DNA from: Opitutaceae bacterium
GTDB taxonomy: Bacteria; Verrucomicrobiota; Verrucomicrobiia; Opitutales; Opitutaceae
Assembly (NCBI GenBank): GCA_028284385.1
Contig: JANQRT010000010.1
Coordinates: forward strand, 84,771-148,770
Reading direction: 5' to 3'
Length of the DNA stretch: 64,000 bases
The notes below the pieces were generated by a model. It made no database searches and was not told where the DNA came from. It was given only the letters and a program-made list of their open reading frames with translations. Below are positions 19,511-28,618 of the stretch, one piece after another. How positions within the stretch are numbered: the stretch's first letter is position 1; every line of letters starts with the position of its first letter. The position numbers and the translations under genes were made by a program.

Positions 19511-19755
19511 CCTGCGGCTTGACCTCCGTTTCCGATTCCAGAACCCGGTTCGATTTGAGAAATTACAGAGCTATCGAATGCGCCGCCCAAGGATTCGCCA
19601 AATGCCATATTCGGCTTTGTCGCCAATCCTTGTTCATGGATAGGAATGGTGGAACAGCCCCCCAGGAAATTGGCCCATAGAAGCATAGCGAGAATGGCTA
19701 TTCGCCAAAACCTGGATTGATGACCTTCACCTATTCGACTGAACCAGAATTTCAT
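19492..19755 (-). CDS. DUF4266-like small lipoprotein with a C-terminal CxxC
   Basis: 87 residues from the ATG at 19755. A hydrophobic segment (FWRIAILAMLLWANFLGGC) ends in a lipobox. The mature 52 residues follow the DUF4266 pattern: a short TIPIHEQGLATKPNMAF stretch and a Gly-rich tail ending GQAAGCIACR. The two tail cysteines form a CxxC that is an obvious candidate substrate for the two thioredoxin-fold proteins encoded immediately downstream. In other bacteria DUF4266 lipoproteins sit next to DUF3570 barrels and TlpA-like proteins, the arrangement seen here. The family is uncharacterised. A TTG nine bases further upstream could also start translation. Confidence 0.7.
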   Translation of the reverse strand: MKFWFSRIGEGHQSRFWRIAILAMLLWANFLGGCSTIPIHEQGLATKPNMAFGESLGGAFDSSVISQIEPGSGIGNGGQAAGCIACR

Positions 19756-20083
19756 GACACTCAACCTATCGCCTTTTGATGGGCGTCACAAAAGCGATTT
19801 CCAAGAGATAACAGGACCGGTAGGCGCAATAAGTCTCCGTCCTAGTTTAAGTCACCTAAGAACCGTATTCGCTATCTACTTATGGGTAGGGAGAAAGTCC
19901 ATGCTCCCGATGCTGAAGCCAGCGTTCCTTGCTCGGCAATGTTGGAGAATGAAAATTCAGAATCGCCTCGCAAAGCCGGAACCACTATTCGGATAAGCAG
20001 GAGCGCCTCTCGCGTAAGGATTCGGAATTTCATGGAGGAATGCCGCATTAAGCGGCGTAACGTTCAACCTACTTACCCTCTTC
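19756..20083. other. Divergent intergenic region, promoters expected, no gene seen
   Basis: 328 bp between the minus-strand lipoprotein operon and the plus-strand propeller gene. It contains an imperfect inverted repeat near 19771-19794 (CGCCTTTTG / CAAAAGCG). A small hairpin GCCGC-attaa-GCGGC at 20042-20056 lies about 28 bp before the propeller start codon. No credible ORF or RNA gene was recognised. Confidence 0.4.
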
Positions 20084-21883
20084 ATGAAAGCGCAAAAGAT
20101 CTCTATCCTGTTACTTATCAAACGCGACCTAATCGGGTCGGTTTTCGCCTTTGTCGGTCTCTTCCTGTCGATTCCTCCCGCCCAGTCGATCGATCAGCCG
20201 AAAACCAAATGGCGTTATAAAACACAAGGTCCGATTCGAGGCTCATCAATAGTATTCGAAAACGGCGTATACTTCGGAAGCGCCGATGGGGCTATCTATG
20301 CCCTCGATCTGGCAAACGGCTCTCTTAAATGGAAATACCAGACGAGAGGCTCGATCGCCGGAGCGCCAGCTGTCACGAACAATGCCGTCTACGGGACCGG
20401 CAGGGACGACACTGCCTATGCAATCGATCGATCAACGGGAAAACTGCTGTGGGAATTCGAGATGGAGCCGGCAACCATCGAAAGAACCGTATGGGAATAC
20501 TATACAGCATCTCCGGTTGTTGCGTCGCAAGGTCTTCTTGTTCCCTCGGCCAACGGTTCCCTGTATTCAATCGACGCCTACTCAGGAAAGCTTCGCTGGA
20601 AATTTGAAACGGAAGGTCGACTGAGAGCAACGCCACTCGTCGCGAACAAAGTGATCTATCAGCCAAGCTTCGATGGATATGTCTACGCCCTCTCGGAGAA
20701 GACGGGAGAACTCCTATGGAAGTTTGAAATTCACGGCGTCACGGAAAAAAGACGCCCGTTCGTTCGTAAAGCCATTTTCACCGAGCCGATCCTGCGAGAC
20801 AATCTCCTCATCTTCGGGGCACGCGATTCTAGAGTCTATGCCGTCGATATCAACACCCACGAAAAGGTGTGGAGCTTTCGCTATGAAAACGATAACACAT
20901 GGGTCATGGCCGTCAATGCAGACGACGATACGGTCTATGTAGGATGGTCGACCAATAATAAGCAGTGCGCTTTAGATCTGAATACAGGCCAACAGAAATG
21001 GGAGCGAATTGTCGATTCCCATTCCTATGCGACTCCGCTTCCGGTAGAGGAAGCGGTTTATTTCGGGTCGGCGAATGGAAATCTCTACTGCCTCGACAAG
21101 GCTACCGGAGAAGCCAAGTGGGCCTATGAACTGAACGATGAAATCTATTCCGCGCCTATCCAGAACGCGGATACCATTCTTGTTGGCTGCGACAATGGCT
21201 TTTTCTACGCCATAGAGAATGGCGAATTGCCACAAAAAGCGGTCTACCAGCCATCCGAAACCAAGGGTAACTTCTCTGTCTTCAACAAAGACGCCAAGAT
21301 AACGCGTCATCTTATCGACAAGGGTTTTGCCCAAATCAGTTCCCCGTCTGGCCTTCAGGAGTTCATCCAGAATAGGATCGACGATAGTAAACCAAGTGTC
21401 GTCGTATTCGCTCACACATACATTCCAAACCATCTGATGGGCGAGAATCCTGCTACTGGTCTCATTCGCCAATATCTGGATACAGGCGGAAAAATCGTCT
21501 GGCTCGATGGCCCTCCCAATCAATTCCTGTTCAATGAAGAAGGAACGTTCGAGAAAAGAGACCTTTCCATACCGTCCAGACTCTTGGACATGGAGTTCTC
21601 GAAATCTATCGACAACGCGACCTATCGAAGCGAGGCGACGCGAGAGGGATTAAACTGGGGCATGCCGCTATGGATAAAATCCGGTTATCTGTCAGGAATC
21701 CCACAAGAAGGACTCATCCCTTTCTGCAAAGACGAGTACGGACGCATCGGAGCTTGGATGAAGACCTTCAATGATCGTCTCGGATCCGGCTTTATCGCTA
21801 TTACGGCCCAGCCTCCCAACACGCCTATTCGTAACAAAGATCTGGAGCTCATACATAGCTTCGCCGTTCACGGATTGGAATAG
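20084..21883 (+). CDS. Secreted PQQ-type beta-propeller protein with C-terminal Rossmann/GATase-like domain
   Basis: 599 residues. A signal peptide or anchor (RDLIGSVFAFVGLFLSI) is followed by a quinoprotein-style propeller of seven or so blades, each with the WKY/LLW and AxxxxGxVY pattern (GAIYALDLANGSLKWKYQT, YAIDRSTGKLLWEFE, YALSEKTGELLWKFE, YCLDKATGEAKWAYE). This resembles BamB-like proteins. From about residue 390 the fold changes to an alpha/beta domain (KITRHLIDKGFAQI, SVVVFAHTYIPNHLM, YLDTGGKIVWLDGPPNQFLF) that looks like a ThuA or class I glutamine-amidotransferase-like domain without an obvious catalytic Cys. PQQ binding cannot be shown, and a structural or sugar-binding role is equally possible. 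Single gene, converging with the permease array. Confidence 0.75.
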   Translation: MKAQKISILLLIKRDLIGSVFAFVGLFLSIPPAQSIDQPKTKWRYKTQGPIRGSSIVFENGVYFGSADGAIYALDLANGSLKWKYQTRGSIAGAPAVTNNAVYGTGRDDTAYAIDRSTGKLLWEFEMEPATIERTVWEYYTASPVVASQGLLVPSANGSLYSIDAYSGKLRWKFETEGRLRATPLVANKVIYQPSFDGYVYALSEKTGELLWKFEIHGVTEKRRPFVRKAIFTEPILRDNLLIFGARDSRVYAVDINTHEKVWSFRYENDNTWVMAVNADDDTVYVGWSTNNKQCALDLNTGQQKWERIVDSHSYATPLPVEEAVYFGSANGNLYCLDKATGEAKWAYELNDEIYSAPIQNADTILVGCDNGFFYAIENGELPQKAVYQPSETKGNFSVFNKDAKITRHLIDKGFAQISSPSGLQEFIQNRIDDSKPSVVVFAHTYIPNHLMGENPATGLIRQYLDTGGKIVWLDGPPNQFLFNEEGTFEKRDLSIPSRLLDMEFSKSIDNATYRSEATREGLNWGMPLWIKSGYLSGIPQEGLIPFCKDEYGRIGAWMKTFNDRLGSGFIAITAQPPNTPIRNKDLELIHSFAVHGLE

Positions 21884-21904
21884 CCAGGACAAGTCCAACG
21901 AAAA

Positions 21905-24565
21905 TCACTCCGCCCTCAGAGCTTCCAACGGGTCGACCCCAACCGCTCTGCGAGCGGGAAGATAGCTGGCCACTAACGCCACGGAAATGAAAATCAGAAT
22001 CACCGAAATATAGGTCCAAGGATCCAAGGCCGCGACATCGAAAAGCATGCTTTCTAGAAAACGCGTCAAATAGAGGGAAGCGAGCAAACCAATCCCCAAG
22101 CCAAGACCGGCTTTGCCAAAGCCTTGGTGTAATATCATCTTCAATACGGAAATTCGACTCGCGCCAATAGCCGAACGTACCCCAATCTCGCGACGGCGGC
22201 TAGATACGTCGTACGCCAATAGGGCATAAATGCCTAAAAGGGACAATAGAAGCGAAAGTCCGGCAAATGAGCTAGCCAAAACCGTTATCCCCTTGCGATC
22301 GAGAAGCATCTCGTCGATAGAATTTTGCAGTGTGCCTACCTTGCTTAACACGAGACGCGCATCTATCTCGCGCAGCTTCGATCTCATATCCCGAACCACA
22401 TCCCCGGGCGGACGAGAGGAGCGAAGAAAAATGGTGAAATTATTCGAGGGGTAGTCTCTTGGCAGAACCGTGTAAATGACAGGCAAGCCATCCCGCTGCT
22501 CCAGATCACGCAGATTCGCTCTTTTGGAAACTCCAACAATACGACTCCATGGTTTTCCAGATTGGGGTGGCCTTTGACCTAGATGGATATCAGAACCAAG
22601 AGGGCTTTCGTCTAAATCGAAATGACGAGCAAAGCTTTCGTCCACGATATAAACGGAATCCTTTATATCATTTAAATTGAACCTTCGCCCTTCAAGGATG
22701 CGAATCCCCATAGTATCGAAGTAATCGGGAGTCACGAGATGGCGCTCAACCATTCTAGGTGTATCCAAAGATACGCCACGCGATAAAATATAACGAGTAT
22801 TCTCTCCATTGTAAGGCTTAAACGACTCGTATTGCGAAAGGCAGACGCTCTCGACGCCCGGCAGCTCCCGCATTCCTTGCGCGATACGCTGTTTCAAAGC
22901 AGCCGTAGCTGACCGCTTATAAAATGGTAGAAGACTCTGGTCGTCAATCCGACCTTTTATGACACGAGTTGCCTCAAAGCCCGGATCAACGGATAGGACA
23001 TTGTTGAAGCTCCGAAAAAGCAGCATCGCTCCGATCAGCAAAGCGAAGGCAAATGCTACCTGTCCGACTACCAGTACGTCGCTTAGCTTGCGAGTGAAGC
23101 TACTAGCCGACGAGGAGCGTTGGCTGCTGTCCAATTGCTGCAGCAACCCTGCTCTCCATAGCAACTCCAGAGGAAGAAAACCCAATAGGAGCGCGATGCT
23201 GCAAGAAATCGCGATAACCAGCACAAGGACTTCCAAGTCAAAATCTAACGGAATAGCCGATGGATCCAAAATTCGGACATATCCATTGATCAAATACAAT
23301 CCTCCCCAAGCTAGGCAAAAGCCGATGATCGCAGCCACCATAGTCAATAAGGCGCTCTCGACGAGCAACGACCTTCTCAAAAGCGCCTTATTCGCGCCCA
23401 ATGCATTTCGAATGGAAAGTTCGTGGCACTTGTGCCCCGCCCGCCTCAAGAAAAGATTGAAGATATTGAGGCAGCCAACAAGAAAAAAGAAGAGGGCTCC
23501 TGCTTCCAAGAGGGTCAAAGATTCCTTGAGAGGATGGTCCATATCAAGCTCAAGACTTTCGAAAACCGCATCAGCGTGCGAGCGGCCCCTTGCCCCTGCT
23601 TCTTCTTGATACCAGCGACGCTCTAGAGAGCGTAAATGATCCAAGCACGCGGCGTGGCTGACATTGCCTTTCAAGCGAACCCACAAGTTGGCTCCTCCCC
23701 CATAGCGGCTCTCGTTTGGACGCACTCTATATGGGATGAAAAATTCGCCTTCATAATAAAGGCTCTCCACGCTGCGCGGCGCTATTCCCACAATGGTGTA
23801 ACGATTTCCCACGTCTAAATGTATTTCCTTTCCAATAACATCTGGATCTCCATTGTAGTCATTTTCCCAAGACGTTTGGGTCAGGACAACAAATTGGCCG
23901 TGCATAGGATAGATTTCATCAGATTCGAAAAACCTCCCAAGCAACGGCTTCACACCGAGTAAATCAAAGAAATCGGCGCTTATCTCGTTGCCAGCGGACT
24001 TGGAATAGGAATCGCCACGTTTGATAATTCTGGTGATGGATTTGGCAACAGCGACTCCTTCGAGCAAATCAGCATGCTTTTTGAAGTCCAAGTACTGGAA
24101 CCAGCCAGAACCACTCTTGTGGCCACCTATTGGATTATTCTTCCCAATATTAAAAACCTGCACCAGCCGATCTGGATTTTCAAAAGGCAGAGGCTTTAGA
24201 ACCAGACCGTATAGCGCTGAAAGGACTGTCGTGTTTGCTCCAATACACAAAGCAAGGGTGACAATCACCGCCAGGCTAAAGCCCTTGCCCTTCCACAATG
24301 AATGGAAGGAGTAACGAATATCCCGCATCAAATCCGTAACCACCCGAACTCCCCAGGCTTCGCGACTCTCTTCCTTGAATTTGTCGAAACCGCCAAACGA
24401 CCTCAGGGCCTCACGCTTGGCGGTGCTCGGGTCCATTCCCTTCTCAATATTATACTGAGTCTGCATCTCCAGATGGAAACGCATTTCCTTGTCGAGCTCA
24501 GCCTCGACCACGTCCTTCTTGAAAAGCGACCGCAATGCCATCCAAACGTTGTGAAAAAAAGACAC
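21905..24565 (-). CDS. ADOP-family MacB/FtsX-type permease A
   Basis: 886-residue 'acidobacterial duplicated orphan permease' type protein. A cytoplasmic prefix of about 80 residues (VEAELDKEMRFHLEMQTQ) precedes TM1 (FSLAVIVTLALCIGANTTVL) and a MacB-like periplasmic domain (AGNEISADFFDLLGVKPLLGRFF). Three FtsX membrane helices follow, then a second TM-periplasm-FtsX half ending RRREIGVRSAIGASRISVLKMI and ASYLPARRAVGVDPLEALRAE. No ATPase gene accompanies it. The GTG start overlaps the last base of the PadR-A stop codon (TAGTG), so translation is coupled to the regulator. Whether such orphan permeases transport or transmit a signal across the membrane is not established. Confidence 0.9.
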   Translation of the reverse strand: MSFFHNVWMALRSLFKKDVVEAELDKEMRFHLEMQTQYNIEKGMDPSTAKREALRSFGGFDKFKEESREAWGVRVVTDLMRDIRYSFHSLWKGKGFSLAVIVTLALCIGANTTVLSALYGLVLKPLPFENPDRLVQVFNIGKNNPIGGHKSGSGWFQYLDFKKHADLLEGVAVAKSITRIIKRGDSYSKSAGNEISADFFDLLGVKPLLGRFFESDEIYPMHGQFVVLTQTSWENDYNGDPDVIGKEIHLDVGNRYTIVGIAPRSVESLYYEGEFFIPYRVRPNESRYGGGANLWVRLKGNVSHAACLDHLRSLERRWYQEEAGARGRSHADAVFESLELDMDHPLKESLTLLEAGALFFFLVGCLNIFNLFLRRAGHKCHELSIRNALGANKALLRRSLLVESALLTMVAAIIGFCLAWGGLYLINGYVRILDPSAIPLDFDLEVLVLVIAISCSIALLLGFLPLELLWRAGLLQQLDSSQRSSSASSFTRKLSDVLVVGQVAFAFALLIGAMLLFRSFNNVLSVDPGFEATRVIKGRIDDQSLLPFYKRSATAALKQRIAQGMRELPGVESVCLSQYESFKPYNGENTRYILSRGVSLDTPRMVERHLVTPDYFDTMGIRILEGRRFNLNDIKDSVYIVDESFARHFDLDESPLGSDIHLGQRPPQSGKPWSRIVGVSKRANLRDLEQRDGLPVIYTVLPRDYPSNNFTIFLRSSRPPGDVVRDMRSKLREIDARLVLSKVGTLQNSIDEMLLDRKGITVLASSFAGLSLLLSLLGIYALLAYDVSSRRREIGVRSAIGASRISVLKMILHQGFGKAGLGLGIGLLASLYLTRFLESMLFDVAALDPWTYISVILIFISVALVASYLPARRAVGVDPLEALRAE

Positions 24566-24897
24566 TAAGCTTTATCCAAGATGAAGTTGACGGTGGTAGA
24601 GAACTGTTTCCAAAGCTCGGTCTCCGTACCCATTTGCCGGCGACCTTTCGCTGTCAACGAATAGTACTTGGCTTGACGTCCCGCCTCGGAAGTTCCCCAC
24701 TTTGACTTGATTAGCCCCTTCTTCTCCAAGCGAATAAGAGCGGGATACAGAGAGCCTTGATTGATGCTCAGCGTATCTTGAGCCAGTTGATTAATTCGCT
24801 GCTGGATTCCCCAGCCATGTCGACTCTCGTCGCGCAAAGCGCGCAAAACGAGTAGATTCAAAGCCCCTTTTAATAGATCATTCGGCGTCTCGGCCAT
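24565..24897 (-). CDS. PadR-family transcriptional regulator A
   Basis: 110-residue winged-helix repressor. Residues 5-75 carry the PadR fold (DLLKGALNLLVLRALRDESRHGWGIQQRINQL, then the wing QGSLYPALIRLEKKGLIKSKW), followed by the short C-terminal dimerisation helix. It is the first gene of a two-gene unit with permease A. Immediately upstream are two inverted repeats centred 30 bp apart, the closest only ten bases before the start codon, which suggests tight autorepression of the pair. Confidence 0.92.
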   Translation of the reverse strand: MAETPNDLLKGALNLLVLRALRDESRHGWGIQQRINQLAQDTLSINQGSLYPALIRLEKKGLIKSKWGTSEAGRQAKYYSLTAKGRRQMGTETELWKQFSTTVNFILDKA

Positions 24898-24906
24898 GTC
24901 GCCCTC

Positions 24907-24959
24907 TTTCTTCTAGTTTTGCTAGAAGAAAGAAGTTCACCTCTAGAATGTCAAGAGGT
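24907..24959 (-). promoter_or_regulatory. Tandem operator-like palindromes of PadR-A
   Basis: Site 1 (24907-24931) has perfect 10-bp arms TTTCTTCTAG / CTAGAAGAAA. Site 2 (24939-24959) has arms ACCTCT / AGAGGT around a 9-bp spacer containing the complement of a TTGACA -35-like hexamer. The centres are 30 bp apart, about three helical turns. Confidence 0.65.
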
Positions 24960-25018
24960 AAATCGAAACCTTGGACCGAACTCTGTCTAATGATACTTAG
25001 GCTCTGGATACCGGAGGA

Positions 25019-27685
25019 TCACTCAGCCCTTAACGACTCCAAAGGATCAAACCGTACCGCTCGGCGAGCCGGAAGAAAACTCGCTACGAAAGCAACAAGG
25101 AGCAAAAAACTAATCGCGGCGAGGTAGGATCCTGCGTCTAAGGCCGTAGTATTGAAAAGCTGACTTTCCAGAAAGCGAGTCAGGTAGAGCGAAGCAAGCA
25201 GCCCTATTCCCAAACCGATACCTGCCTTCCAAAGACCTTGATGTAGTATCATATTCAATACCGATTTTCCGTCTGCTCCAATCGCCATTCGTACGCCAAT
25301 CTCGCGCTGACGCTGCTGCACATCGTACGATAAAAGCCCATACAACCCGACGCTTGATAGAGTTAAAGCCAATCCCGCAAATCCTAAAATTAGCGTGGTG
25401 ACCCCGCGACGGTTCACCAGCATGTCTTCCAGAACGCTTTGCAAGCTTTTGCCGCGACTCAGTACGAGCTTCGGATCAAATGCTCGCAGCTTACTTTGTG
25501 CATCCTTTAAAACGCTGTCATGCTCGCGAGAAGTTTTCATAAGAAGCGTAAAGCTGGCAGGCTTCGCTCCTATATACGCTTTGTAGAGGACAGGAAAATT
25601 ATCAGTTGACTCTAAACCGACAAGACTAGCTCGTTCTACCACGCCTACGATCCGACCCCAGGGCTTGCCTGCCTTTGGCCGCTGCGATAAGCTCATCTCT
25701 TCGCCGACAGCGGACCCATCGGGGAAAAAGAACTCGGCAAACGAACGATCTACGACAAAACCGCTGAAGCCGTGTTCGCTAGAATCGGACTCGTTATGGG
25801 AACGCCCTGCAAGCACCGAAATGCCCATCATATCGAAAAACGCCCTGCTGACGACTAGCGTATAAGCCATAGAAGCCGGCTCTTCATCGGCATAGGGGCT
25901 GCGACGAATGTGTATTTGCTCCTTCTGGAAAACAGCACTCTCCGAGACAGGTTCATTAAGCGCGAAAGCGATGCTATCAACTCCGGGAACTTCCCGCAAA
26001 GCGTTGGCAACTCCATCTCTGAAGACATTTCCATCAACCGTATTGCGATACTGCCTAGGAACCGTTACGCGAGCTTGAACAACGTCTTCCGCATCAAAAC
26101 CGGGATCGACCGACATGACATTAACGAAGCTTCGAAGAAGCAGTCCAGCGCCGATCATTAAAGTCAATGCGATCATAACCTGACTGACCACCATTGAGCT
26201 CCTTAGCTTGCGAGCGAGACCGCCAGCCGACGCCGTTCGTCCCCCATTATCCAGTCTTTGAATAAGACCCGCTTTCCATAAAAGCCCAAAGGGCAGAAGG
26301 CCCATTATTAAAGCGATCAGAGCCGCCAGACCCAAAACGAAAAAAACGACCACCATATCAATCGTGATAGCTTGTATTGAAGGATCGGCTACGGAAAGGT
26401 AGTGATTGATAATTTCCAAACCTCCTAGGGAAAGTATCGATCCAGCTACTACAGCCATGAATACAAGAAGAAAGCTCTCGATCAGCATCAATCGCGAGAG
26501 AGTCCTCCTGCCAGCTCCCAAGGCATTTCTAATCGACAGCTCGTACTGCATTCTTCCTGCCCGGCTGAGGAAAAGATTCACGACGTTCACGCAACCGATC
26601 AAAAGGACGAAAACAGCTCCTACCTGCAGCATAATAAACGACTGCTTCAATTGGCTTGGCTGACCCAATTGTACGTCACGTCCGATGCGTTCGAGATAAG
26701 AACGAATTCGAGGCGAAGACTCTTCTCTCAACCAGCGCGTTTCCAGAACCGCCAGTTGAGCCTCGCCCGCTTCCTTGCTGACGCCTGGGCGAAGACGCGC
26801 CCACATATCGATCGGCAGGCCTTCGAGATACCGGGCTTCGGCAAATCTAGCCGACGTTCGCAATGGAATGAAAAATTCGATCTCTCGACCAAAGGCTTCC
26901 ATGCTTCGCGGAGCTACGCCTATGATCGTATAGGGTGTGTCGGTAAAAGGAATTTCTTCACCGATCACATCTAGATCGGAATTGTATTCATTTTCCCACA
27001 CAGATTGAGGCAGTATAACCACTTGACCCTGATCAGAACCAGGAACGTGGGCCTCTTCGCCAAAAAAGCTGCCGATGACCGGTCGTACACCAGCTAGATC
27101 GAACAAATCGAAGCTGACCCTTTTCCCTTTCAGCAGCTGGGTGTACCCATCAAGATCGACAGTCTTCTCCTGATTCCACAACAGGGCAAAACCATCGAAA
27201 AGATCAGCATTGGTCTTGAAGGCGTGGTACTGAGCAATGCTAGATTCACTACTTTTTCCCTTGAAGCCGCTACTGATATTGAAAACCTGGATGAGACGAT
27301 CGCCATCCTTAAATGGGAAAGGCTTTAAAACCAGATCGTGTAAGGCGGAAAAAATAGTTGTGTTGACACCGATACATAGGGCCAACGTCGCAATAACGAC
27401 GAAGGAAAAGCCCTTTGCTCCGATTAATGAGCGTCCTGCGCGTTTAATATCTCGATACAATTGCTCAACCCAAAGAAAAGAACGGTTTTCTCTTTCCTGT
27501 TGCTGAATGATTAGAATGTTGCCGAATTGTCGAATAGCGGCGTTGTAGGCTTCCTTTTCCGACATGCCAGCTTCGAGATTCTTCTGCTTCTGCAACTCAA
27601 TGTGATGCCGCATCTCCTCCCTCATCTCGTCGTCGAGACGACTGCCATTAAATAATCCCGCAAACCGTTTCCAAAACTCCCTCAT
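25019..27685 (-). CDS. ADOP-family MacB/FtsX-type permease B
   Basis: 888 residues from the ATG at 27685; the frame extends to 27718 but the family prefix begins MREFWKRFAGLFNGSRLDDEMREEM. TM1 is FSFVVIATLALCIGVNTTIF. The periplasmic core contains SFDLFDLAGVRPVIGSFF. The last third reads RQREIGVRMAIGADGKSVLNMILHQGLWKAGIGLGIGLL and ends FLPARRAVRFDPLESLRAE. A 57-nt stretch of this gene (25190-25246) is identical to one in permease D, including third codon positions. It is separated from its PadR partner by about 100 bp that hold a dispersed inverted repeat, so translational coupling is lost here. Confidence 0.9.
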   Translation of the reverse strand: MREFWKRFAGLFNGSRLDDEMREEMRHHIELQKQKNLEAGMSEKEAYNAAIRQFGNILIIQQQERENRSFLWVEQLYRDIKRAGRSLIGAKGFSFVVIATLALCIGVNTTIFSALHDLVLKPFPFKDGDRLIQVFNISSGFKGKSSESSIAQYHAFKTNADLFDGFALLWNQEKTVDLDGYTQLLKGKRVSFDLFDLAGVRPVIGSFFGEEAHVPGSDQGQVVILPQSVWENEYNSDLDVIGEEIPFTDTPYTIIGVAPRSMEAFGREIEFFIPLRTSARFAEARYLEGLPIDMWARLRPGVSKEAGEAQLAVLETRWLREESSPRIRSYLERIGRDVQLGQPSQLKQSFIMLQVGAVFVLLIGCVNVVNLFLSRAGRMQYELSIRNALGAGRRTLSRLMLIESFLLVFMAVVAGSILSLGGLEIINHYLSVADPSIQAITIDMVVVFFVLGLAALIALIMGLLPFGLLWKAGLIQRLDNGGRTASAGGLARKLRSSMVVSQVMIALTLMIGAGLLLRSFVNVMSVDPGFDAEDVVQARVTVPRQYRNTVDGNVFRDGVANALREVPGVDSIAFALNEPVSESAVFQKEQIHIRRSPYADEEPASMAYTLVVSRAFFDMMGISVLAGRSHNESDSSEHGFSGFVVDRSFAEFFFPDGSAVGEEMSLSQRPKAGKPWGRIVGVVERASLVGLESTDNFPVLYKAYIGAKPASFTLLMKTSREHDSVLKDAQSKLRAFDPKLVLSRGKSLQSVLEDMLVNRRGVTTLILGFAGLALTLSSVGLYGLLSYDVQQRQREIGVRMAIGADGKSVLNMILHQGLWKAGIGLGIGLLASLYLTRFLESQLFNTTALDAGSYLAAISFLLLVAFVASFLPARRAVRFDPLESLRAE

Positions 27686-27710
27686 TGTCCAACTTATGTC
27701 ATTAATTTTT

Positions 27711-27775
27711 AACCACAAAGGATAGAAATTCGCAAATCATGAATTCTCTACTTATTCCGTGCACTCAGTGGTTTA
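27711..27775. repeat. Short member of the dispersed inverted-repeat family
   Basis: AACCACAAAGGATAG at 27711 and the complementary-type end CCGTGCACTCAGTGGTT at 27758-27774 bracket about 30 bp. It lies between PadR-B and permease B, and its termini match the AACCAC...GTGGTT ends of the repeats at 42460 and 43009. Confidence 0.5.
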
Positions 27776-27788
27776 AGAAGACAACCAA

Positions 27789-28127
27789 CTAAAAGCTGTG
27801 CCCTAGCACGGCGGCAGTCGCTCCTGCCAACTGTATCCATTTTTCTCTTTCCGACTCATAGTATTTCTTTCCAGTCTTAGTGACCTTGTAGAATTTGGCT
27901 CGACGATTCAGTTCGGAGATTCCCCAACTGGCTTTTATTAAACCCTTCCGTTCCATGCGATAGAGCGATGGATACAAGGAGCCTTCCTCTACTTTCAGAA
28001 TATCGGAGGACAAAACGTGTATTCGCTGGGCAATGCCCCAACCGTGCAAAGAATCAGAATGCAAAACATTCAGGATCAGCATATCCAAAGTCCCCTGCAT
28101 CAAATCCGAATTGAATGATTTCGTCAT
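27789..28127 (-). CDS. PadR-family transcriptional regulator B
   Basis: 112 residues. The winged-helix core is LMQGTLDMLILNVLHSDSLHGWGIAQRIHVLSSDILKVEEGSLYPSLYRMERKGLIKASW, then RAKFYKVTKTGKKYYESE as the wing and a C-terminal helix. It precedes permease B by about 100 bp. Its promoter region contains two TTTACCT-type palindromes, and the decayed PadR::ADOP fusion begins directly behind them. Loss of the intervening DNA may have brought that relic close to this promoter. Confidence 0.9.
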   Translation of the reverse strand: MTKSFNSDLMQGTLDMLILNVLHSDSLHGWGIAQRIHVLSSDILKVEEGSLYPSLYRMERKGLIKASWGISELNRRAKFYKVTKTGKKYYESEREKWIQLAGATAAVLGHSF

Positions 28128-28132
28128 AATAT

Positions 28133-28186
28133 TTTACCTAGATCGTCATAGTAAAAAAAGACCTTTACCTAGATCGTCAAGGTAAA
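28133..28186 (-). promoter_or_regulatory. Tandem operator-like palindromes of PadR-B
   Basis: Site 2 (28164-28186) is perfect: TTTACCT and AGGTAAA around a 9-bp spacer agatcgtca. Site 1 (28133-28155) has TTTACCT with a degraded partner AGTAAA. The centres are 31 bp apart. A CTTGAC -35-like sequence overlaps site 2 on the minus strand. Confidence 0.65.
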
Positions 28187-28548
28187 TAAAGCGAAACCCG
28201 CCTCTTTAAATATGCGGAGAAAGCTCCCAGGACAGGCTTAACCTTTAGCGACAAGAACAGATCGGCGCTAACGTTCACTCCTCTGGCTCGTAGAGCCTCT
28301 TCACCGGTCTGCATAGGCTTGTGGGTCGTCATCAGAAAACCGAAGCCCTCGAACAAGTCGGCGTGTCTCTTGAAGTCGATATCATGAGACCAAGCGGAGT
28401 TGCTCGTGCCTTGATTCAGCAAGAGGTGCCCCATTCGCTCGATTCGACGAGCAATGCCAAACCCGTACAGCGGGCCCATAGAGACCAGCGTTTGCGGGAC
28501 CATCAAACCCAAGGCGCCCTGCAGTAAATCCAGTTTATCTTTTCCTAT
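28177..28548 (-). pseudogene. Fused relic: PadR N-terminus joined to an ADOP periplasmic fragment
   Basis: Reading from 28548, the frame matches the first 37 codons of PadR-D (GKDKLDLLQGALGLMVP, SMGPLYGFGIARRIERMG, LLLNQGT) but the start ATG is ATA. After the wing-preceding NQGT the sequence jumps to an ADOP periplasmic segment (DIDFKRHADLFEGFGFLMTT, then GVNVSADLFLSLKVKPVLGAFSA) without a frame change. It ends in a stop after ten unrelated residues. Everything between PadR codon 37 and ADOP codon 150 or so, and the rest of the permease, is deleted. It is a dead descendant of a PadR-D/ADOP-D-like pair. Confidence 0.8.
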
Positions 28549-28618
28549 AGCTTTCCTGTGGTCCTGCCACGTGAAGGCAGTTCACTCATCTCCCATCTCG
28601 AAATCGGGATACGGGTCG

